Shown here one piece after another: positions 12,084 through 21,571 of a stretch of DNA of 64,000 nt. The position numbers were made by a program, and so were the translations under genes. The stretch spans positions 86,886,915 through 86,950,914 of the forward strand of contig NC_069124.1 in the NCBI RefSeq assembly GCF_026914265.1. Reading direction: 5' to 3'. Below the pieces are notes generated by a model, which saw nothing but the letters and a program-made list of their open reading frames with translations, searched no databases and was not told the origin of the DNA. This DNA is from Mya arenaria (Eukaryota; Mollusca; Bivalvia; Myida; Myidae). How positions within the stretch are numbered: the stretch's first letter is position 1; every line of letters starts with the position of its first letter.

Positions 12084-12940
12084 CTAGTCAGTTTTCCATC
12101 TACCGTGCCTCTTTATACATCTATCAGATATACCATCCGCGTTTGCTGCGGATGTAGCACCGCTAGCTCGTAGAGTATGCGTACCCAGCTTGAGATTTGG
12201 TGCTACCAATGATAATTTTGAAACAATACATTCCTTAGCCCTAGTGTAACTGATCTTTTTGTTTTTAGTTATTAATCGAAAAGAGGCCTTTGATTTTAAG
12301 ACGGGTTTGAATAAAAATTCATCTGAAGTTTCATCAAGTCCTGCCAAATTCATATAACGTTGTAACATGATATATGGACAATTGTGCTACCTTTAGCTGT
12401 CAAAACCTCCCTTCCCTCCCTATAAATGTCAGTTCTACTTAATCTTATCTTGAGCGCTATATGATCAGTTTGAAAATTCACGTCCGAACAACGGAGGTTG
12501 CTCATTTCGTTATAACGCAAAAATCCAGCATAGCAGAGTAATATCATAGCTAAATCTCTTAGATTTCTTAGGGACATGTCTTTCTCCATTAAAGTACACA
12601 AATCTATGAGCATTGTGGAATCTACAACATCTTTCTTATTCTTAGGTTTAGAACGTAGTCTTTTTGCGGCATCAGATAAATGTTTCACAAAACTGCTATC
12701 TGTAGGATCTGCCAATCCGTGTATAGAATGAATCCATTTAATTGCATAAATTGCCGAAGAAATGACACTGTAAGATTTTCCATTATCAATCATATGAGAT
12801 ATGTATATTGTCACGGACATAGCATTCGCTGGTCGGCATGATAAATGCATTGAATCACAAAACTTTTCAAAACTTTTGAAACAACCACTATACTTCTCCG
12901 TTGTAGACGGCGCCCTCGATTGTAAAACATAGCTTGCCAT
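12084..12940 (-). pseudogene. Tyrosine recombinase region of the fossil
   Basis: An N-terminal core-binding part (SYVLQSRAPSTTEKYSGCFK) leads to LAMILLCYAGFLRYNEMSNL, the first catalytic Arg region. The C-terminal part has THTLRASGATSAAN and HGRWKTD, the H-x-x-R and HGRW boxes of DIRS-type recombinases. In this order the enzyme integrates a circular DNA copy. Treated as a fossil part. Confidence 0.8.
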
Positions 12941-13055
12941 CTTTCCAGCGATATCATCCTATTTGCTAATGTCTATGCCGACCTCTTTTATCTGTTGCTG
13001 AATTGTTGCTTTCAGACCAGGACCTGTCAAAATAATCAATGTATGAACATCTATC

Positions 13056-14652
13056 TTATACAAACTTTGTCTTAAGAGCAATCATATGGTAAGGTAACGG
13101 ATTCTTACTGAAAACCCCGTTATTACCCTTTCCGTTGCCAATCACTCCATGTTTTGGTAAAACCTTGTATTCTCGTACATAACTTTTAAATATGCCTTCT
13201 TTTTGTAAAAGACAAGGCCAAAATGGTGCCGACACCCAAAGCGGCACCACCAGCGTACATTCCGCATTCTCCTTTTCAATCTTTGAAATACACTTTACGG
13301 CCAATCTTGGTGGAGGCACAAGCCAATTGTTAGATCCTTTCCAAGATTGACTGAATGCATCAATACCTTCCGTTCCAGGAACCCACCATCTTGAATTGAA
13401 TCGCTTACATTGTTTATTGTAGGAAGAAGCAAATCTATCTACTTCGTATTTTCCCCAAAGATTGTCAAAATAACAGAACCACGTTTTTGATAAAAACCAG
13501 TCGTCACAGTCTCCACATCTGCTTAAAAAATCTGCTTGACAATTATCATTCCTTGGAATCCATTCTGGTTCTATCGAAACATAATTTTTCTCACAAAAAT
13601 GAAAAATATCAGATGCGATTAAATGTAAATCCTCTTTTTTGCTACCATTTTGCAAAATAGACTGTACGTTCTTATTATCTAAATAAACTTTTACAGTTTT
13701 ATCCCTTATTATGTCCACTTGACTTACCATTACCCGTCTGACAGCCTGAATTTCTCTCCATGTAGAACTTTTTTGCCGTTCTGACTCTGACCACGTACCG
13801 ATCACAACTGAATCATTCAAAGCCAAAGCTTTTGAAAAATCAAACCTTTCAGATTCTTGTTTACTTAGTCCGCTCTTTTCCGGGAGTGATCTACCCTTCG
13901 TTCTAGTTTTATGACAGTGTAGCTTAATCTCATTTTGAAAAAATATATTACCCTTTTCCTGGAGTGAACATTTTTTCTCTACAAGGGACAACTCAGCGTT
14001 ATCAACTGCGAAATGCCCTACTTCTAGACATGACACACTGCTCGCTTCCGGGAGCAACTTACTGCCCACTTCCGGGGGCGACTGACTGCCCACTTCCGGC
14101 GGCGACTTACTGCCCACTTCGGGGGCGACTTACTTCTTACTTCCGGGGGCGACTTACTGCCTACTTCCGGAAACGACATATTGACTACTTCCGGGGGCGA
14201 CTTTTGCCCATTTCCGGGGGCGACTTACGGCCCACTTCCGGGGACGACTTTCTACCCACTTCCAGGGGTGACTTACCTCCAACTTCTGTAGTTTGATTAC
14301 AAGTATATGTCTTATGACACTTCTGTTTGATAACCCCGACCAACTTACTGCCAACTTCCGGGGGAGCAGATATTCCCTCACCACCCAATGACATAATATT
14401 GCTCGCGCCCAATGAAAAACTACTAGATGCAGTCTGCGTTCTAAGACTAACTTCTGTTTCTAAAATACCATTTACATGGGATTGTCCGCCTACTTCCGGA
14501 CGCAAAAGGCCCACTTCCGGGAATCCTTTATTATCAAAACCCGTTCTCTCTATATAACCGCCGTATCCATCAGCGCTAGCATCACAAAATACTGCAAACT
14601 GAGATACAGTTACAGACGTCAAGCTTCGTCCAGAATCATTAAAGATACGCAC
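13056..14652 (-). pseudogene. RNase H and DIRS-specific domain of the fossil
   Basis: FCDASADGYGGYIE (RNase H first strand), AVRRVMVSQVDIIRD followed by VYLDNKNVQSIL, and EWIPRNDNCQADFLSR are RNase H landmarks. EVDRFASSYNKQCKRFNSRW and LVVPLWVSAPFWPCL are typical of the segment that follows RNase H in DIRS elements. A 24-bp minisatellite (see 14030-14530) lies inside this region. Confidence 0.75.
14030..14530 (-). repeat. 24-bp GC-rich minisatellite inside the fossil
   Basis: Units built on ACTTCCGGGGGCGACTTACT recur at a 24-bp period most densely from 14040 to 14290, with scattered further units to about 14520. Because 24 is a multiple of three, the array reads as Ser-Pro-Pro-Glu-Val-Gly repeats on the minus strand and stays open in other frames too. 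It is much GC-richer than its surroundings. Confidence 0.75.
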
Positions 14653-15001
14653 GTTATCCTTCCAAAATATAAGCTCTTCATTTTTGTGACACCAATACCG
14701 GCGAATTCCAGCTTGCCCTGGTGACTAAACAATTGTACATGAACCTGGTAATCATACGAACTTTCTTGCCAAAGAAATTATTTGACCAATGACTGAAGCC
14801 AATAACCTGGCCTGTATCACACTACATTTATCTTTTAAGACAATGTCTAATACCTTTTGTAAAATATGTTCTGGTTTTTCAATCCTATGCGTCTGTATAA
14901 AAAATCTGTTTATATCAAAATTGATAAAATATCCGAGCCACTCTGCCTAATGACTAGGCGCCAATTACATATTTCGTTTGCCAACAAGAAACCAAAATCA
15001 A

Positions 15002-15864
15002 TCAGAGATTGCTCAACATAATGGCTCGATCTAGAGCTTCTGAGAATGTTTCCTTTCCGCCGATGCCGTCATCTAGAAACATAATGACCTTGTGTCCTTT
15101 TGACCTCAGAAAATTTACTACGACCCGTAAGACCTTAGTGAATATGTGACCAGCAACGGATACACCAAATGGCAAGGAACCATGTGCAAAATATTCCGTT
15201 TTACCATTAATTTCCCAGGCGAACCCCAAAACGACCTATGTGGTTCGAATATATCAATGTGATGGTAGGCACTTTTGAGGTCGTACGTGTACACATATGT
15301 TCCAGGTTTGAAAAGCTCACATGCTGCATTTATGTCCTCGAACTTGACTCTAAACAAATGTAAATGAGGGTTTATATGTCTACAGTCTAGCACTTACCTG
15401 GGTTTTCCTGACTTCCCATACGCTACTGTCAGTGGGTTTACGACCATAGGTTTTTCGTTCGTCTTAAACACCATCCCCTTTTCTAACAAACATTGTATTT
15501 CTTTGCTTACAAAATCTTTGTTTTCAAGTGCAGACTTATTGTTTTTTAATTCCGCCTCTTTAGGTAGGGTTTTGAATGGCAATTTGTAGCCTTGCTCTAT
15601 GACATTAATTATGTAAGAATTATCAGAAATCTCTCGCCATTTCGAAACATGTGTTTTAAGCCTACCAGCAAGTGATTCCGCGGAGTGAGTGTCAATCTTT
15701 TGAGAACTTATTTCTCTGACTTCTCGTGCCTTCTCAAGCTGTGAGTAGTCCACCGTTACCTCGAGCGGTGTTATATCGACAGCTTCTTCGAGCTGTTGTG
15801 TATCTGCAGCTTCCTCGAACTGCTGCATTTCTACACTACTAAAACAACAATAACCAATACTCAT
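15002..15864 (-). pseudogene. Reverse transcriptase region of the fossil
   Basis: Landmarks in order: GMVFKTNEKPMVVNPLTVAYGKSGKPR, shortened here to its core EKPMVVNPLTVA; LDCRHINPHL; YVYTYDLKSAYHHIDIF (motif A); HGSLPFGVSVAGHIFTKVLR (motif B) and VIMFLDDGIGG (motif C with FLDD). FLDDG and the KSAYHHI block are characteristic of DIRS-type RTs, related to LTR-element RTs. Fossil part. Confidence 0.8.
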
Positions 15865-15890
15865 CTTATTGTTAGAACTGCTAGGACACT

Positions 15891-16821
15891 CTAGCCTCCA
15901 ATGACCGGCCTTCCCTCAGTTGAAGCACAACCCAGGCTTCGTTGATGTTGCTGAAGGTATGCTCGCAGGTTGAGCCCTTTGAACTGCTCTTCCGGCACCT
16001 CGTTGAAAGGGATGAAAACGCCCACGTGTCTTACGGCCCCTCTCTGTCTTAAACTTCCGGGACGCGCGAGATTCGGCCTGCATGATCCTCTTTTCGTCCT
16101 CCGAATCCTCTGCCAACGGATTAGACTCGTACTCATGAACTACGCGCCAACCAAGCTCGCTCGAATCAGCTAGCATCACCATTTTTGACGGTGCGATAAC
16201 ATCTCCATGGCTAAAGAAAATAAATATGAGTGTACTTTCTTTATCTGTTCCAAAGATAATGCGCCTATTAGATTATACGATAATAAAACTATAATCCTTA
16301 TTAAACACGTGCCCTGTAATTTCTGTTTCAATTATAAATAAACACTTCAATAATATTACTAAATGTACGTTTAATGTCTTACTTTGTATTTGTATTTTAC
16401 ACAATCCTAAACCTCTCACTGCCATGTACTTATAACTATAACGTGTCAAGCTGTTTAGCTCATGATTTCCACGAGTATTTTGAGCAAGTTATTAGATCGT
16501 TTAACTGTAAACCTAAAATTCAAGATATCGGTAAAGAGATTTAATACCTTCTTTGATGAAAGTTTTTAACACTATCTGATCCTCTGTGCTAACTGCATTT
16601 TCTAGCGTCCTTAAAACCTTTCCATCAATCTTATATTGCTCCTCGTTCGATTTGCGTTTGCACTTTGGAGTTTCCGTAGAAATGATCCTACTGATTTTCG
16701 ACAATTCTTGTGAATGAGAAGTGGTACTTAGCTTAAACATGTTCCCTATCTGCTCTAGCATATCGTTCTTATGCTGTGTCAGCCTGGCTTCTATCAAGTC
16801 ATTTACATCAGAGCCGTCCAT
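15891..16821 (-). pseudogene. Gag-like 5' region of the fossil
   Basis: One segment (about 16513-16821) reads MDGSDVNDLIEARLTQHKND, a helical N-terminus; another (about 15891-16182) is basic and Arg-rich. Position and composition fit the gag-like ORF that precedes RT in DIRS elements; sequence similarity by eye is weak. Confidence 0.5.
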
Positions 16822-16860
16822 TGTAAGTAAAATACTTTCTACGAAAACAAAACAACGACT

Positions 16861-17041
16861 TCAAGTTTGATGTTGCCCGAACAGCAGTCTCGGTAGAAAT
16901 GACCAAAGCCCACTTTACCCGCCTAACTACGTCATTTCCCGCGCTTTATAGCGCCACCTACAAAACTGACCAAACCAGTTTTTAACAGGCTATTTTGAGA
17001 CAATTGTTCTCCGTTATACGGTGTAACGCTGAGAACTATAT
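16861..17041 (+). repeat. Right terminal direct repeat of the DIRS/Ngaro-like fossil
   Basis: Nearly identical to 11709-11889, same orientation, about two differences in 181 bp. It contains the same TTTCCCGCGCTTTATAGCGC segment, a short imperfect palindrome. Confidence 0.85.
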
Positions 17042-17214
17042 TTATTTCTGCTATCTTTCGTGTACAAAGATGTCAATTAGAGTATATTTATAAGAGACGT
17101 TTCTCTAACAACAACAGAAACTGTTTTTGTTATCATTTATCATTAGGGAAATCACAATATTTAGGTTATAGATACAAAAGGGACTAAATGAAATGACAGT
17201 ATACTTTTATGTCT

Positions 17215-17329
17215 TTTATTTTAACGTTCAATAAATAATCAAATATATGCTACATGTACATATCACAATAACTGGTTGGATCAAGTACCTCGCCCATTTC
17301 GTAACCATATTGCACATCACTGAATAAAT
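17215..17329 (-). other. Probable 3'UTR exon of the secreted protein gene, with poly(A) signal
   Basis: On the minus strand CTTTGCAG| at 17330 precedes a segment that is about 80 percent matched in the left paralogue (about 1745-1829). The donor would be ATT|GTAAGT at about 17571, just past the stop codon of the main exon. The segment could encode DLFSDVQYGYEMGEVLDPTS, but differences from the left copy mostly change amino acids, so it is probably untranslated. AATAAA on the minus strand lies at 17220-17215. Confidence 0.5.
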
Positions 17330-17579
17330 CTGCAAAGAAAAACAATATTTATATCAACATAATTCTTACAGCTTCTGAAATTATGTAATGTTGATAAAAG
17401 GATAAACTGATCATCATGATAAGATACATGTTTTGAATGTAATGCTTATCAATTATTAGATAATCAAGTTAATTTGTACAGGAAGTTAGCAACCATTGTT
17501 TTGCGTTTCGAGTTATAATGCTTAATCACAATTGAGCGAACTAAATTGGAAATATATCGATGTATACTTACAATATTCT

Positions 17580-19597
17580 CTAATGACCACGAACACGACG
17601 AGGGCGACCGCCGTATCCGGTAGGGAAGACAACAGGCTTCTTTGGCATTGCTGGTTTATGCATAGTAGGCTGTATGAAAGCACCACCTCCGTTAGAAGCC
17701 ATGCCGACCGTCTTTTGGGCGACGTGAAGTGACTCCTGGGCAAGTCGCGACGCAGCCTGATTTGCAAAGGGATCTCCCATAGATACCGCTCCTCCAGATC
17801 CCATGTCAACAATCCCAGCAGCATTAGCAACTGAATTCTTTGCAAGTCCGTGTCCTACTTCTGCAGCCAGCCTATCATGTCCCACACCAGCAGCCCCACC
17901 GGCTCCGACCTTGTTAACGTTGTGCACTACTGATGCGCCACCAACTGGTCTTATCATATGTCCCAAACCAAACTGCTGACCAATACCGGACTGAGCCTTA
18001 TTCATATCGTGAACAAAGTTTGATCCTGACGTTTGTCCAAATATATTCATTCGATTCATGCCACCTGACTTGGCAAAATCGTGACCCGCCTGTGCATCTG
18101 CTTTACGGCTGATATGGGATCCTTGGTTCACGAAGCCATTTCCTATGTGCACGCCAGAGGCTTTTGCAAAATCGTGACCCGCCTGTGCTTCTGCTTTACG
18201 GCTGATATGGGATCCTGGGTTCATGAAACCAGAGCCTGTGGGCACACCGGCGGCCTTTGCAAGATTGTGACTATTTCCAATATTGTGAGAAGTGAGTCCA
18301 TGGTGATCAACACGAACAGTACCAGAAGAAAATCCGACACCATAATTGGGTTTACCAGCGACAATGTGTCCGATACCGCTGGATGATTTAACCGTGTTAT
18401 GTTGAAACTGGCTCTGCTTTGCGATGTTGTGATTGACAGGGTCTACTTTTATTCCACCAGTTCCGATGGAGGTCGATTTAGCGATGTTATGGGTAATAGG
18501 GTCAACACCGATTCCTCCTATATGACGTCCAGACATTGTGGACTTTGCAGACGTATGGAAAGCATGATTGACGCCGATTCCATTTCCAACGGAAGACTTG
18601 GCGATGTTGTGCGACATTGGATCAACGCCGATACCAGTTCCAACGGAAGCCTTCACCATGTTGTGAATGTTATGAGTTTCCTTGGTAACCTGGTGGCCAG
18701 CATTTACATTTTGGGGGTAAACGTAATGTCCAAGAGCCTGGTCAAAATAAGCTCCTGTCCTGCATAATCAGATGGGATTGAATTGCCGCCCCAGGGATGC
18801 TGCCATCCATCGTTAAAAACAGTTTTCGGTAAACCTCCTGGAATGACAGCACCGCGACCATCAGCAGTGATGCCGCTTACCTCCAAGGTTCCCCCGTGTT
18901 CGGGAAGTAAGATTCCGTCGATGGTTTCACCTGCTCTGAGAATACGACCAAACTTGGTGCTACCTTGCAGCTCCCTAATTAACTCGAGTTCAGAACTGCC
19001 TCCCATGAAACTTCCTTCACCTGATCTGAGAGGGCGACCAAACTGGCTACCACCTGACAGCAACCTATTGAAATCCGGCTCAGCACCGTTTCCCCAAAGA
19101 CGCCCTTGACCGAATGCACTGTTCTCTACTCCAAACACTTCAGGCTTAACAACTGGCTTTGGGTGATTCAGTTTTGGACCTAAAGGCTTGGGATGAAATA
19201 TCGGGTTTTGATCGAAAACCACTGGTTTCTTCACGACTGTTCTTCGTCTGCCTGAGTATGTGCCTAATCAAAAGTAAACGCGTTGAATTAATATACAATC
19301 AGAGCGTATTTAACATGTTATAATGTTCATAACTGATGGCAATGACAATCAAATTGTGAAATAATAATTTCATAATTGATTTGAAATAGTTTTGATATCC
19401 GCCTTTGCACTCTATAAGACGCTTTTGATGACATGTTATGAAAAATACTACGCGAATACTATTAAAACCATACACAATTATGCAACGTTAAGTAGTAAAA
19501 CTAAACATATATACAAAAACAAACAGTTCTTACCCATTTGTGATAGGCATTGCGCCACGGAAACGAAACATAATAATGTTTGTAATAGAGTCTTCAT
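17580..19597 (-). CDS. Secreted Gly/His/Ala-rich repetitive protein (uncharacterised)
   Basis: Exon 1 (19597-19534) encodes the signal peptide MKTLLQTLLCFVSVAQCLSQ. Exon 2 starts at 19263 (TYSGRRRTVVKKPVVFDQ, Pro-rich HPKP repeats, then SGxGxFxGRxLRSGE-like units). The last coding exon ends at 17580 with GYGGRPRRVRGH. Between them either a 143-nt intron (GAG|GTAAGC at 18881 to TTTTGACCAG| at 18738) keeps phase and gives 534 residues, or the stretch is coding with one base lost near 18759, giving about 582; its protein-like reading makes the choice open. The C-terminal half has HN(I/L)AK motifs spaced by GIGVDP-type runs and a tandem 31-residue unit (SHISRKADAQAGHDFAK core, 93-nt period at about 18073-18260). 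No Cys in the repeat half. I do not recognise the family; an extracellular matrix, shell, mucus or byssus role is only inferred. Confidence 0.8.
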
Positions 19598-20340
19598 GTC
19601 TGCTGAATACCTCAGTACAGTTTCTGGAGGAAAAAGAGAGAGATTGTTTTCTTTTGCATATAGAGTTGTAAACACATATTCAACAATGCAAACTAAGATT
19701 GCTAGTTAATAACGCCACGTGTTAAACAAGCTCAATATTACGCTAGTGTCATTTGATGTACAACATTTTATTTGGAAAAAGAAAAAAACGCACTTGTTTT
19801 CAAAACATGAGATTTTGGAACGAATGGCAATAATAAAAGCAAACAAAACATTCTACCTAAAGCAGGCTGTATCAAAATTACAAAAAACAACACCTACCTT
19901 CGTTCTAATGTGTATGATGAATTTGTATTTCCGTTTTTGTTAGTTGATTGATAAATTGTAAACTAGCTTTTATAGCTATGTTATAGTGGTTTAAGTTTTC
20001 AATCCCAACCCTTCTCCGTCTTGGTGATTCGTCTGAAGAGTCTGGTATGTTTTCGTATTTATAAGCATTAATAAACCGCAGTTGTTTTCTAATAAAACTA
20101 TAACCGCTGACACAAATGTTAAAAATAACATGATTATTAATAACTATACGCGAAAGATCGGTAAGGAAAACTTAAAATCGCAAAGCCTGTGATGTGATTG
20201 ATCTCTGTACGTTGGAAGTAGCCTTTGTTTCACGTTGTCTGACGCATGTGTACTTAGAGCTAATCAGTAGCTGCATTGCATATCAAAAGACGTCACGGAA
20301 GTTTTAAATGACAAACTAAGTATTAAGCCACAATGTATCG
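19598..20340 (-). promoter_or_regulatory. 5' flank of the right secreted-protein gene
   Basis: Minus-strand upstream region that mirrors 240-973. Shared blocks include the GGAGAAGGGTTGGGATTGAA element (about 19998-20022 on the plus map), GAACGAAGGTAGGTGTT-like sequence near 19900, and CCGTGACGTCTTTTGATATG near 20278-20297. Conservation in both copies marks candidate regulatory sequence. Confidence 0.5.
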
Positions 20341-21376
20341 GTTAACGTGATGTTTAAACGTATGAATATATGAATATATATATAGAACAACAACAATGTA
20401 TGACAATGTTGAACTTTTACGATGCGGTTTATCATCACCTATATACTGTTCATCGTATTTCGCATTCAGTTAAAGCAGAGTTTGGTTAAGTATTCATCAA
20501 CCTCAATGATATGCTATTTCTACAGTAAAATGAGCATATACAAAATAAGAATATTTAGAGTGTGATATGAACGTAACACTTCAAGTTCACTTCAATCATC
20601 ATAATGTCACTGTATTTGGCAGTATCATGCCCTTAACACCACTTTCATGTCGGATTTGAAAAAAAACCCTACTTACTTTGACGAACACGGCATCACTCTT
20701 TCCAACAAATAAAGTTTTATAGAATCGCATTAGTATTACAATATCATTGATACCATTTTTGAATCAGAAGCCGATTAGTTCAGTGTGTACAGCGCAAGTC
20801 AAATTTCGATATCCAGGCTCGACGATTTCGTTTACTTTTTCTGTTCAGATTAAATTATTTTTATTTTATTTTCATAACAAAAAGTAAGGTTTTTATACAG
20901 TTATGTATTCAACATATATTCTTCTTTTCTTTAACCACAATTTGTCCGGAGTAGAACTTCAATGTGAATACCGATGTAAAGTTGTGCACCTTGTAAGAGT
21001 TATAACTCTTATGCACTTAATTGCAAAGTTGTCTCCCCTTGTTCATTTTTTTTACAATGCAACTTTGTCCAGGCACTTTCTTATACACTACATGAAGGGA
21101 AGCATTGGATTTTTAACGAAGATAGGTAGTGATGAAAATTTTTTGCAGCTTGCATTTTAACTCTTGGGCACCTCATACAACTGCAACTAAATATTGAGGC
21201 CCGTGTGAGAAAATATACTCGAGTATTTTAATTAATTTTTATCGCTTAAGCATTTTGCGGAATCTTCACAATAGTGAAACTGCAAACACATGGAAAGGTG
21301 GCGTATTGGAAAAACGCGTTGATCATGATGTCATGTTAACAATTGTCAACGAATAAGATATTGCGCACCATTACAG
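20341..21376. other. Spacer, nothing recognised
   Basis: AT-rich, with a short TATATA tract near 20375. No ORF or repeat I can support. Confidence 0.4.
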
Positions 21377-21571
21377 TACAGAGCGTCCCTCCTAGACGGG
21401 CCTGAATGTTATCAGCACAGTGAAGGCGGAGCGGAACAACGTCCGGAGGTGGATTCCAGCGTCGTCGGGCCCGCGCATTCCTCCGACCTACCACTCGATG
21501 TATCCATGTGCGATTTACCTCATGCTGATTACACTATGATTAAGCCTTCGGGGGCTTGTACACACATTTAA
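21377..21571 (+). CDS. Candidate terminal exon of an unidentified gene
   Basis: After CACCATTACAG| the sequence turns GC-rich and stays open for 64 codons to a TAA at 21569-21571. It reads YRASLLDGPECYQHSEGGAE, then RPEVDSSVVGPAHSSDLPLD and finally a tail with YTMIKPSGACTHI. Codon use and GC content differ sharply from both flanks, as in the other exons here. There is no ATG, so it would be a last exon, perhaps the cytoplasmic tail of a receptor-like protein. No upstream exon could be identified in the window; it may instead be a stranded gene fragment. Confidence 0.35.
   Translation, partial: YRASLLDGPECYQHSEGGAEQRPEVDSSVVGPAHSSDLPLDVSMCDLPHADYTMIKPSGACTHI

Larger units (their letters stand above)
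11709..17041 (-). mobile_element. DIRS/Ngaro-like tyrosine-recombinase retroelement (fossil)
   Basis: A 5.3-kb retroelement on the minus strand. Parts from its 5' end: a gag-like region, reverse transcriptase, RNase H with the DIRS-type domain after it, and a tyrosine recombinase instead of an integrase. Both ends carry 181-bp direct repeats differing at about two positions, so insertion is recent on a genomic scale. Direct rather than inverted terminal repeats point to the Ngaro-like side of the order, although short inverted sequences also flank the left repeat. It looks broken, with roughly half a dozen breaks across the coding regions. Confidence 0.8.

Noticed and set aside
13964-14724. 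Plus-strand ORFs with TSGGDLRPTSGD-type repeats
   Set aside because: Opposite-strand reading of the 24-bp minisatellite within the DIRS-type fossil.
18081-19109. Plus-strand ORFs opposite the secreted protein gene
   Set aside because: Shadows of the minus-strand coding exons; no conserved features.
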